Position numbers and translations under genes: made by a program. This document shows positions 50,443-59,940 of a stretch of 64,000 bases of DNA, in pieces (position 1 is the stretch's first letter; every line of letters begins with the position of its first letter). Under the pieces are notes generated by a model. It worked only from the letters and a program-made list of their open reading frames with translations. It was not told the DNA's origin and ran no database searches. The stretch covers positions 10,412,501-10,476,500 of the forward strand of contig NC_003280.10 in NCBI RefSeq assembly GCF_000002985.6. Reading direction: 5' to 3'. The stretch comes from Caenorhabditis elegans (lineage: Eukaryota > Nematoda > Chromadorea > Rhabditida > Rhabditidae).

Positions 50443-51819
50443 TCATTTTTTCTTCAAATCTTTCACTGTTCCCATCATGCTCTTGTTCTTCTTGTTAGTG
50501 CTTCTGGCAACAGTCGTCGTCTTGCCCTTTTTTTGCTGTCTCTTGCTGTCTCGCGTCATCCATTCCTTTATAACGCCACTTCTAACGGCTGTCAGGGCGC
50601 TAATAACCACAAGACCCTGAAAATTAGAAATAATTTTCAGTAAAGGCTCAAAAATAAAACGAACCTGTTTGAAGTGGCGATTATGAAAATGTCGACCAGC
50701 TCGGACGTACTCCTTCAGATTGTCCAATTCACGGCACTGTAAAAATTGCACTTATACAAAAATTTTCCTTTCTAAATTTTCCAACAATATCTTGGGGATT
50801 CTTTCTACATGCCCATGAAAAGCTTTTAAAGTTGCAACAATTTTACAAAAGTAGTTGTGGAAGTTAACTTGCCCACGGGTTTTGTTTGACACTTGGATCC
50901 CGTTGCAGTACGTGATTTTTTTTTCAATTTCAGAAAATATGTCGTGACACTAAATTACAAAACAGCACGTATTGTTGCGATTTCCAGATTTCAAATTGCG
51001 ATAGACCAAGTCGTCAAGCTTTGCCAAAAAAATAACAAAACTCCCTTCTAAATTCACCTGTTCATCTAATGTATGCACTGCCTTATGGTATTTTGTGCAT
51101 TGATCTCGAAGGTCTGGAAGAATCTGTGTCTTTTCCACTTTCTTTCTTCTACGATTGCACGTCTTCACAGTTTTCTCCACATCACTGTACATCTTCTTGA
51201 TCTTATCACAATAAAATACTGTCGTTGTGTAGATGTTTGAGTCATGGTCCACATTTTTGATATCATCTGTAAAAAGTTTCAATAGAATAGGAGAAATAAT
51301 TTTGTTTTCCTACAGAAATGTTGCTCCTCCTTGTGGCCCATTTTTTCACACAATTCCGCAATCATATTGGCTTCCGCCTCGTTCTTCTTGATGAACTCGA
51401 CCTTCTTCAAGTATGCCGGCATGTATCTCCAACCGCTGTTGGGAACCTCCGTTTTATCAGAGAAGTGATAACTTGTTCCCGACTGAAAATTCATGCATTA
51501 ACACGTGTACTATTTGAGTTGGCTCCGCTATTCAAAATCTTACAATGCACATTTTCTCAAGCCCGACGGTGACGCCTTGCATGACATCAAGGTACTTGAT
51601 AATCCACTCAATATCACTGGAGAACTGTTCGTTCAGGTTAAATTGATCCTTGTTAAGAATTTTACCGACGAAGTTCGCGTCCTCTATCTCTGAGCTTTCT
51701 CTATAATATCTCAGATTGCGAAGAATAAAATTCTTATGAACTTACGGATTATTAGACTTTGGGTTCTCTTCAGCAAGATTAGATGGGCTCACAGGAGTGC
51801 TGGTCGGCAAATTTGACAT
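50443..51819 (-). CDS. Charged, mostly helical protein, family not recognised
   Basis: Minus-strand exons 51819-51746, 51700-51544, 51482-51314, 51266-51058, 50736-50665 and 50616-50443 join in phase to 284 residues. The protein is hydrophilic with long predicted helices: DIEWIIKYLDVMQGVTVGLE, YLKKVEFIKKNEAEANMIAE, YCDKIKKMYSDVEKTVKTCN, LDNLKEYVRAGRHFHNRHFK. It has a hydrophobic patch (GLVVISALTAVRSGV) and a strongly basic tail (KRQQKKGKTTTVARSTNKKN). The helix pattern is reminiscent of BAR/F-BAR or other coiled-coil proteins, but no diagnostic motif is visible, so I leave it unassigned. The long intron between exons 4 and 5 could hide a small exon. It is convergent with the membrane-protein gene. 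Confidence 0.7.
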
Positions 51820-52149
51820 TTTTGAAAACTGATTGAGTATTGATTTGGAATACGAGATTGAGTATTTCCACGTTTGTCTTCGAAAAAATAAGTTTTCACG
51901 AATAAAAATTAATAATCTATTTTATTTGTTTTTTGTAACTAATTTTTCTAGCATTAATGCCAATTGGCGAAAAATATTTCCGAATTCGCTGGTCCAATGA
52001 TCCTATTCTCCAAAAGCAACATCTTTGCTCAGTTTTACTGTTGTTGACCCCATAAATTAGCTATTTTCCCAGATATGCCGGAAATTGTGTTCATTTCTAA
52101 TAACCTTGTTTGCCAATGTTATCGTCACCCCGTCTGGAAAAATACCATC

Positions 52150-52369
52150 GTAAAAGGTGCAAGGCATCCCCCACCTATAATTCCTTGTGTCTCATAGTGG
52201 GAAGAAGGTCGGCCCCGCTGGATAATAACCAAATGGGGCGTGGTCTACCGGACCGTATATATAAGGACAACCGGAAAGAAATAGTATCATTCATTCTGGA
52301 AATCTTCCAGTTGTTAGCTACCCAGCTCTTTCTTACCGTCTACCCTTTCTCTCAATTCTCACTGTCAAA
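52150..52369 (+). promoter_or_regulatory. Family promoter and leader, copy B
   Basis: Same ordered elements as copy A: aaaaggtgcaaggcatcccc with the AGGTG/CACCT pair, ctcatagtgggaagaaggtcg, GGGGCGTGG (52235-52243), a TATA run (52256-52263), and CTGGAAATCTTCCAG (52296-52310), then the ttgttagctaccc-tctttctt leader up to the ATG. Confidence 0.8.
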
Positions 52370-52798
52370 ATGGAGTACTCTCAAATTCCATCCTTCGCAT
52401 TCTACAACAATGCTTCCATCTTTCAATTCTTCCCTCGAAACAAGCGTCTCAACACTCATCAGAAATCTTGCCTTGATGAGCATGCTCGAAAAATGGCTGT
52501 TTTCATGATGGAGAGGCAAGAAGAGTACCGTTACTACGAGAACTTGGCCAATCAGGAACAATTCTCCGATGATGCCTGCTTCAGTGACACTGGAATGGAC
52601 TCCGGATTCTGCAGTGGAGCCACTTCAACTGGACAATCAGCTTCAACTTCTCCTGCTCCAGCCCATCTCATCCCAAATCCATTTTTTGATCCAGAATATG
52701 TTGCCAAGGCTCAATCTCCAGTGAAACTCGTTGCCAATCCATTCTACAATCCAGAACTTGTCAAGGAAATCAAGAAGAAATCCCGTGTTTCAGTTTAA
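52370..52798 (+). CDS. Intronless family member B
   Basis: One exon, 142 residues: MEYSQIPSFAFYNNASIFQF, RNKRLNTHQKS, the EHARKMAVFMMERQEEYRYY block, an acidic insert (FSDDACFSDTGM), DSGFCS (DSGxxS), then IPNPFFDPE and ANPFYNPEL. It ends KEIKKKSRVSV. The AATAAA (about 52976) follows. Closest to member A in layout. It stands alone in an intergenic region just left of a LINE insertion. Function unknown to me. Confidence 0.85.
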   Translation: MEYSQIPSFAFYNNASIFQFFPRNKRLNTHQKSCLDEHARKMAVFMMERQEEYRYYENLANQEQFSDDACFSDTGMDSGFCSGATSTGQSASTSPAPAHLIPNPFFDPEYVAKAQSPVKLVANPFYNPELVKEIKKKSRVSV

Positions 52799-52995
52799 TA
52801 TTATTAATTATTTTTATTTATTTTTCCTCAAACAGTTTAGTCGGTTTTTCTGATATCCAGGTTCGGTTTTTATAATTGTACTTTTTCTTGGAAATGATTA
52901 CAAAATTTCTGTCCGGTATTTTTTCTGTATTGGTTTTCTCAATTTTTAACAACTGTACTTTTACTCAATTGTTTTAATAAATTAATCAGACTAAT

Positions 52996-53164
52996 TAAAA
53001 GTTGTTTTTCACTTCAAACGACCACGCTTTCAATACTAATTGAATACAATACATTTCTGAATAAAATTTTTTTGCTAGTTCCACCATCGAAAATTCCAAT
53101 TACTCCAATTACTTTAAGCTAGTATTTTGTAGCACATTCGTTTTTTTCAAAATTTTCAGATGAT
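52996..53164 (+). repeat. Left copy of a 169-bp direct repeat flanking a LINE fragment
   Basis: It starts taaaagttgtttttcacttc and ends attttcagatgat. The second copy at 53906-54075 differs by a single extra T (aaatttcc for aaattcc). Read as a target-site duplication made by the LINE insertion between them. Confidence 0.88.
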
Positions 53165-53905
53165 TGATTGATTTATTTAACATAACTAATGCAATTTACA
53201 ACTGTACAATTGAATTTTGAGTGTTAAATAAAACGGTAAAACGAGACTAACCCAGAAAGAGTACGTCTCGAGTTTGGGACGGGAAAGGAGAGAGAGGGTA
53301 ATGTGGTAGAAGAGATCAGTTAGAAGTCAAAGAGAACCAGCGGATAAAAGTTAATACCGGGGAATATTGAGATCGAGAAAACTTGAAAACTGATAGGGGG
53401 AGAGAAATACCGGTATATTTTTGACAAGATTGTTCCAAATAGGAATGGATTTGGCAAAGAAATGAGAGGTGCATGTGTCTTTCCTAACCAGAATCATGGG
53501 TCTCCTATTGGAATTAGAGAACTTGACAAACTGAGTTAATTTAGAGAAATGAGTAGAACCGGTAAGAAGTCTATATAATAGTTTCATTTGAGCTTTAATT
53601 CTAGTGTGTCTGGTGGAGAATAGTTCCATGATGCACAGTCTGTTTTCGTAAGAGGTGAATTTAACGTTGCACCTTTGCAGGACGCGGTTGGTGAAGGTCC
53701 TAAGCGGTTTTTCAAGTATGGCAGAGAGTGAGGAGTTGGGGGAAGGGGAGTAGATCTCAGAGCAATAGTTTATGATGGGGGCAACGTATGTTTTAAATAA
53801 GTGGCTATAAGTTAAATAAGTGGCTATAAGTAAATAAGTGGCTATAATTAAATAAGTGGCTATAATTAAATAAGTGGCTATATAATTAAATAAGTGGCTA
53901 TAATT
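53165..53905 (-). mobile_element. 5'-truncated non-LTR (CR1-like) LINE fragment
   Basis: On the minus strand an open frame runs uninterrupted from about 53800 to a stop at 53351. It encodes the C-terminal end of a LINE reverse-transcriptase ORF: HLFKTYVAPIINYCSEIYSP, LEKPLRTFTNRVLQ, RIKAQMKLLYRLLTG, and the typical SHFFAKSIPIWNNL near the end. The 3' side (left) ends in a TCAA-type tail (tgattgattgattt on the plus strand), as in CR1/L2-like elements. Most of the element, including the catalytic part, is missing. Confidence 0.85.
53793..53905. repeat. Tandem repeat at the truncated end of the LINE
   Basis: Six copies of an about 15-20 base unit (taaataagtggctata, with ag, att or tatt linkers). 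On the minus strand the unit agccacttatttaa is the LINE's own coding sequence just before KTYVAPI, so the junction sequence has been amplified. Confidence 0.85.
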
Positions 53906-54075
53906 TAAAAGTTGTTTTTCACTTCAAACGACCACGCTTTCAATACTAATTGAATACAATACATTTCTGAATAAAATTTTTTTGCTAGTTCCACCATCGA
54001 AAATTTCCAATTACTCCAATTACTTTAAGCTAGTATTTTGTAGCACATTCGTTTTTTTCAAAATTTTCAGATGAT
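53906..54075 (+). repeat. Right copy of the 169-bp direct repeat
   Basis: It matches 52996-53164 with one single-base insertion over about 170 bases. Unique sequence resumes at aaactgccc. Confidence 0.88.
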
Positions 54076-54436
54076 AAACTGCCCAATACTATTGGAAGTT
54101 TCTATAGTAGTAACACATTGACTTACTCTTTCCCCGAATACTTCAAAAATGCCTTCAACTGTACCCACCAATGCTCTATCAGTTTACCTATCTCCGAGCC
54201 CCCGAGTTCTACTTCTATCCGGCTGTATCCCTGCACAGTGCCTTTTTATGTCTACATCTCACACATTTTAACAGTCTGTCTCCAATATCCAAACACATCC
54301 CCCGCCGACGCATTGTGTGCTCTCGTTAGAGCTCCTCCCGCGCTGTAAGCCACTTGAGCAGTTTGTGGATTTTCCCTCTCTTTTCGCATTTTGTCGAAGA
54401 AACTTTTCCTCGTGTCGATCAGGTCAATCATCAATC

Positions 54437-55607
54437 ATGGTAAGAGTTTTGTTTTATTGGTAATTTGTAGCTAATTATGTCTATAAATAAATCTGTGAAT
54501 ATGTGCAATTTTGTAGGGAGACGTCGTTGCTGATGCTTTGGAAAAGCTTTCTGCCGATCAGATCGAGCAATTCCGTAAATACTTTAACATGTTCGATAAA
54601 GAGGGAAAAGGATATATTCGTGCTACCCAGGTTTGTGGAGTTTTAATTTTGTAGCAAATTGCTGTTCAAATTGGAATTTCTTGAATTTTTCTTAAAATAC
54701 TCCCAAGAAATTGTTAAACTCTGAAATTCCAGGTCGGACAAATCCTCCGTACCATGGGACAAGCCTTCGAAGAGCGTGACTTGAAACAGCTCATCAAGGA
54801 GTTCGATGCTGATGGTATACTTCCCCCACCGGCCATAAATCTACAGTACCAATCCTTTTTCAGGTTCCGGAGAGATTGAGTTCGAAGAGTTCGCCGCTAT
54901 GGTTGCCAACTTTGTTGTCAACAATGAGAACGACGAAGGACTCGAGGAGGAGCTTCGCGAGGCTTTCCGTCTTTACGACAAAGAAGTATGTTTATTTGCA
55001 ATTTTGGTTTCTAATATTTTTAGGGAAAATGAAAGGAGAGAAGTAAATCTTGAGAAAAATATGAAAAAAGTCAATACTTTTGTCCTATGTATTTCTTCTA
55101 TTTGAAATTATGTGAATTCTGAAATTCTTTTTGAAAACTTTGTTTGTTGTAAACTAATAATTTGTTGAATTCTTGAGCATGACCTTTTTTCACGTTGTCA
55201 GCTTATATCTCGGTTTTCATTAGTTTAATCAAAAATTGTCAACTGGCAAAGTATGTACAAAATATTTCTCCAAATTCTGATAGTAATTTTTCAAAAATAG
55301 AACTAAAGACAACCAAGATAGTAGCCATCAAAGTTGAGTGATGGTTCAAGAGAAAAAATACGGTATGTCATCAATATTTCTTTTACAGTCTGAACCATTG
55401 AAATTGAAGAAAATATAATTTTAAAGCCTAAATTTTAACTTTCAGGGAAACGGATATATCAACGTCTCAGATCTTCGTGACATTCTCCGTGCTCTTGACG
55501 ATAATGTTTCAGAGGAAGAGCTCGACGAAATGATTGCTGAAATTGATGCTGACGGTTCCGGAACTGTCGATTTCGATGAGTTCATGGAAATGATGTCTGG
55601 AGAATAA
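54437..55607 (+). CDS. tnc-2: Troponin C
   Basis: Exons 54437-54439 (ATG only), 54517-54630, 54733-54814, 54864-54985 and 55446-55607 join in phase to 160 residues. Four EF-hand loops: 28-39 ([12 protein letters not shown], degenerate, Gln at position 12), 64-75 ([12 protein letters not shown], canonical), 105-116 ([12 protein letters not shown], Asp at position 12) and 141-152 ([12 protein letters not shown], canonical). Loops II and IV should therefore bind Ca2+ best. Family knowledge: troponin C is the Ca2+ sensor of the thin filament; TNC-2 of C. elegans is the 160-residue pharyngeal isoform, and the match in size and position makes me fairly confident. Intron 4 carries a palindromic element. 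Convergent with the lectin gene at 55851. Confidence 0.93.
55172..55352. repeat. Palindromic element in the last tnc-2 intron
   Basis: The left part (cacgttgtcagcttatatctcgg) pairs with the right part (gatagtagccatcaaagttg), with attaatcaaaaattgtcaac inside. It shares words with the element at 16718-16926 (agcttatatctcgg, gtcaaagttgaa), so it is a diverged relative. Confidence 0.55.
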
Positions 55608-55850
55608 TTTTAATTTTTATCCTACCAATGATTTCTGACGGCGCCTTACCATTCACTGACTTCCAATAATTCTTTTTGTAAAAAACAACAAATCTTACAT
55701 TTTCATGCTTTCAATTTATTTGATAAAAGTTGATAAAAAAAATAAAAGAAATCTCAAAAAAATATTGTAAAAAAATTCCCATGTAGTCGACCCTTTTGAT
55801 GTTAGAACAAGTAATGATTAAGAATAAAATTTATAAAATAAAATTGATCA

Positions 55851-57755
55851 TCAATTTTCCAAATACGTAGTGTAGTATTCTGTGCTGCTTGCTTGAACTT
55901 GACAGATGAAGAGCCAATCATTGGTCTGAGGTGGAGCCCAGAAGAACTGTAACAAGATTTAAGGAAAATATTGAAGTACCGTATCAACGATATAAAAATT
56001 CATTTGTTGAAAGATATTGCAAAATTCATGTTGCAAAACGACTTACATCAGTAGATCCCTCCTGCAATGGTTGTGTCGAAATAACTTGGTTCGTAGAATT
56101 TGCTTGTGGAAATCCTGGAGCCCACTTTGAATAGATCAGTGGATTAAGCTGAAACACACAATATTTTTCAAACACAAATAACAAAATCTATAAAGTACCG
56201 GAATCATGTCCTGGCCTTGAGGCTGCTCCCAGAGCCACTGATTTCCCAAGTTACGTAATCCAATGTAGTATTCCAATGGCTTGTACTTGGGGAACGAAAT
56301 TGCCATGAGAACTGGAAATTAATTTATAGGTAATTTTGCTGAAATGCTTAGTTTTTGAAGTTTAATCTCACTTTGCATAAAATCGTGTTTGGCCTGACTG
56401 AACTCATTTGCTAAGTGAGCATTTTTAACTTCACTGGCACAATAATCGATGGCATGTTGGTAACCGTAACTTCCGCCAGTTGCAGTAAATCCTCGAAGAC
56501 AAACTCCGTATTGAGTTCCGTTGCCAGTAAACTGAACCCAGTTTTCTGGGCAGAAGCAGTTGACTGAAATAGTTGTTGTTTGAATTCGTACTCAACTATA
56601 ATTTGACTAATGTGATAAATTACCCAGGTATGTTACATCCAACCAACGATTACAATCTTTGGTTCTCTATGAATGTTGAATGCATATTAATTCCAATTAG
56701 ATAGTTTCAAGAGATTTCTAATGATATGATGCCACAGACATAATAGTCATTATGCATTTTTCAGTTAGTTAACGTAAAAATATATAACGTACTGCTCAAT
56801 AGCGCCGTTGTCAACTGTTTAACCAATTTAGAAGTATTCATCTCATCCACTAAACTGAATTGAGGACTAGAAATCTGTGCTAATCCATCCAATGCTGCTT
56901 GATTCGTTGTGCACGCTACCGTAATGATAATAGTATTGTCATATTTCATGCGTCTAGCAATTGGGAATGCATCATTAGAGGTTCCTGATCCTCTGAAATT
57001 TAACTTTTTAGTAATGTTACATCATTCTTTCCAGCTTACTGATAATCAGCTGCAAAAACTATAACAACTTTCAGAAAGTTGAACCGATATGTGCGGCTAC
57101 GCCCATTCTTGAGTGCTTGCTCAGCCGCCAGAAGTCCTCTGAAAGTTGGTGAGTTTTGAAACTTGTGCGAGTTACTTTTTTTTTAATGAAGATCTCAACT
57201 CACTTGCTCAAATACGACGAATTTGTAGAATCGACGTTGTTCAATGATCCTTGAACCACATTGTACAAATCAGTGAAACTGTGTGGTCCGTCCAATTGAG
57301 CGTTTGTGGTAGCATCGGAATCATACGTCACAACTCCAACACATGTACTACGAGGATCCGCTGGGTATTTAGTTGGACCGATTCGAGATGAGCCAAATAA
57401 TTGAGTAATGGTATTTCTGACCTAAAAACATTGTTTGTTAATTTGGACATTTGGGAAATAATTTAAGATTTTTTTAAACTTTCAAATTAAAGAAAAACTT
57501 TGATTTTTAAAAATTACAACTAACCTGCCAGAGCTGTGCATTTGTCATCAGTTGAGACTTATCAACAACTACAACTACGTCCAACCACAAGTTTTTGATA
57601 TCTCCCTGGCATACCCGGTCAGCATAGACTGCTGCTGAGTTCTGTAGAACCGGTGAACATAGTGTACCTAAAAAAAATATTTAAATTCATGTCTGGTTAA
57701 CTGTCGAAACCTCACCTACAACTGCCAACGTTAAAAATATGACGAGTGTACTCAT
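55851..57755 (-). CDS. clec-143: Secreted VWA plus C-type-lectin protein
   Basis: Nine minus-strand exons (57755-57716, 57667-57525, 57421-57204, 57138-57040, 56992-56793, 56563-56372, 56311-56199, 56148-56047, 55946-55851) join in phase to 400 residues. A short signal peptide (MSTLVIFLTLAVVG) is followed by a von Willebrand A domain (LWLDVVVVVDKSQLM.. to KLVKQL, about 35-230) and a C-type lectin domain (NCFCPENWVQFTGNGTQYGV to FICQVQ). The MIDAS motif is degenerate (DKSQL, not DxSxS) and no EPN/QPD-WND calcium motif is seen. Two GATA-type sites (57862-57867, 57882-57888) lie 107-133 bases upstream, so gut expression is an inference. Family knowledge: such proteins are often immune-regulated. 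Name from memory and neighbour order. Confidence 0.87.
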
Positions 57756-58433
57756 TTTTTGATCAACTTCAACTTTTCGACATTTTCGATAGCATTTAAA
57801 CTTTCTTAAATACCCATTTCTTGTTTCTAGATTGCTTGTCATCATCACTTGCTCCTCGCTATTATCATCTTTTTTGAAAAGTGATAAGAACACAAATGGA
57901 AATACCGATAGTTGACGGAATTTTGGTCCATGAGGGGCGGGAGGAAAAGAAAACCGTAGTTGGTTGGCTAGACAGATACAAAAACTGCAAATTTGGGAGG
58001 TGCAATGATGATATCGGACTTTATGATTTAGAAATATATGATATCATTGTTAATCGACCTTTAGACTATGAGAATTCACAATGTTTTTTATAAAAGACTA
58101 CCGTAATTTGAAAGTTTTCAGTCTTCCAAAAATAGAGAAACTTATTTTCAGTTTCAAGCGAGTTTGTTCGTTTCTAATAGTAAGTAGAATTGATTTTTAA
58201 TTTTGTTGCAAATGTAGTTTTTTATAAGATTTGTGTTTTTTGAGCAAACTGCCACAAAATTAGTTTTGAATTTGAATAATTTTATTCTTTGAAAATTGAA
58301 AAAAAAAGTAAACAAACCGGCACAAAGAATTTCAGGGAGATTTTGAAATGTACAATTATTACGAGGGTTATGAGATCCGACAAATTAATCAAGAATAAAA
58401 ATCACAAAAATGGAAACTGAATATGTTTAAACA
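57756..58433. other. Intergenic between lectin gene and family member C
   Basis: It contains the upstream region of the lectin gene at its left end, with paired TGATAA/TTATCA sites and a TATTTAAG run near 57805-57812 on the minus strand. The open frame at 57881-58093 has no supporting signals. Nothing else is seen. Confidence 0.5.
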
Positions 58434-58847
58434 TTAAGCTGAAATACGGGCAGACTTCTTCTTGGATTCCATGAATAGCTCTGGATTGTCAACGAGTTTC
58501 ACTGGAGATTGAGTCTTGGCTTCTGGATCGAAGAATGGATTTGGAATGAGCTGAACTGGAGCAGGAGATGTAGAAGCTGATTGTCCAGTTGATGTCGCTC
58601 CACTGCAGAATCCTGAATCCATTCCATTGTCGCTGAAGTGGGCATCATCGGAGAACTGTTCCTGATTGGCCAAGTTCTCGTAGTAACGGTACTCTTCTTG
58701 TCGCTTCATCATGAAAACAGCCATTTTCCGAGCATGCTCATCAAGGCAAGATTTCTGATGAGTACTGAGACGCTTATTACGAGGGAAGAATTGGAACATA
58801 TCAGCATTGTTGTAAAGGGCGAAAGATGGAATGTAAGAGTACTCCAT
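58434..58847 (-). CDS. Intronless family member C
   Basis: One exon on the minus strand, 137 residues: MEYSYIPSFALYNNADMFQF, RNKRLSTHQKS, EHARKMAVFMMKRQEEYRYY, FSDDAHFSDNGM, DSGFCS, and one intact NPF motif (IPNPFFDPE). The second NPF is reduced to VDNPELF by deletion. The C-terminus is shorter (ESKKKSARISA). The promoter is conserved, so the gene is probably active despite the shortened tail. It is inverted relative to members A and B. Confidence 0.85.
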   Translation of the reverse strand: MEYSYIPSFALYNNADMFQFFPRNKRLSTHQKSCLDEHARKMAVFMMKRQEEYRYYENLANQEQFSDDAHFSDNGMDSGFCSGATSTGQSASTSPAPVQLIPNPFFDPEAKTQSPVKLVDNPELFMESKKKSARISA

Positions 58848-59062
58848 TTTGACAGTGAGAATTGAAAGTGAAGTTGTGAGTAAGAAAGAGCTAGGTAGCT
58901 AACAACTGGAAGATTTCCAGAATGAATGATTCTTATTTTTCCGGTTGTCTTTATATATACGGGCCTGAGTGCCACGCCCCCATTTGGTTGTTAACCAGCG
59001 TTCGACCGTTTTCCCACTGTGACAAGAGGAGATATAGGTGGGGGATACCTTGCACCTTTTAC
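58848..59062 (-). promoter_or_regulatory. Family promoter and leader, copy C
   Basis: On the minus strand it has the AGGTG/CACCT pair at its distal end (from 59062), then a GGGGCGTGG box (58971-58980 region), a TATA run (58959-58952) and the inverted repeat CTGGAAATCTTCCAG (58920-58906). The region between the boxes is slightly diverged (cacagtgggaaaacggtcg), while the boxes and the leader are kept. Confidence 0.8.
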
Positions 59063-59195
59063 GATGAGACAGTTTTGATGGGTGGCTATTATTGATCGCT
59101 GTAAGTGGGGAGCTGGATGTTCAGATTGGTTTGAGTGTTTATCTTTATTTTTTCTGGGAAAAAATCTTTATTCAAATAATAAAAAATATCAAGGG

Positions 59196-59390
59196 CTAGT
59201 AGTAATATCCTCCACAGCAGCATCCACAGCAGTCATCATTATAATATCCTCCGTGTCCAGCATAAACTGGTGGTCCAACTGGTTGCACATAGGCAGGCGA
59301 CGCGTATCCGTATCCATACGGAGATCCATACATTGGGGCACCATACGGGGAACCATGAGCAACATATGGAGTATATCCCGGCGCGTACAT
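59196..59390 (-). CDS. Small Gly/Tyr/Pro-rich peptide with a Cys cluster
   Basis: One exon, 64 residues, from MYAPGYTPYVAHGSPYGAPM through YGSPYGYGY repeats to DDCCGCCCGG and a YYY end. There is no signal peptide or long hydrophobic segment. The Gly/Tyr repeats plus a terminal Cys-rich patch resemble small XYPPX/CYSTM-like peptides found in many eukaryotes, where the Cys patch is membrane-associated; I infer only the resemblance. The composition is highly non-random, which supports a real gene, but no promoter or splice evidence was found. Confidence 0.6.
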   Translation of the reverse strand: MYAPGYTPYVAHGSPYGAPMYGSPYGYGYASPAYVQPVGPPVYAGHGGYYNDDCCGCCCGGYYY

Positions 59391-59940
59391 TCTTTCGATC
59401 GAATCGGTGAGAAAATAGGAATGAATTTATGTATATGAAAAATTAGAGAAAAAACATTACTTGTTAAAATTTTAAAAAAACACATTAACGCGGGCAAAAA
59501 TATATTTATTTCATGAAATTTTACTCTCCATTTATTCAAATATATATTAAATGCCATGTGAAACATTTATTGGAACAATGAAAACTAACTGTTTGTTATA
59601 TTTTCGGTGGCTTATGGTAAAACTGGAGCTGTCTAATCCTCTGCAACAAAGAGGATCAGATTTTATATTTTTTGTACTTTCATTTTTATCAATCCCCTTA
59701 TCTTTTAATTGAATGTATCCACCCACAACTTTAAGTGCATTCCAATCTATTTCCCGCCCATTTTGATGTATATAAAAGAAAACCTTTTCATAATAAAGAA
59801 CGACAAAAACCAGAGGAGACTGTTAATAGACTTCACGGCAGCCGCCGCGATAGGGTTTCCGGCGGTTGTCGTGACAGGAGCAACTACCACTACGTTATTG
59901 TCCTCATCATACTTGGCTCCACATCACTTGAAACCTGACT

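Noticed and set aside
53793-53905. Direct-repeat array considered as a CRISPR-like structure
   Set aside because: Units are adjacent without spacers, derive from LINE coding sequence, and the genome is a nematode's.
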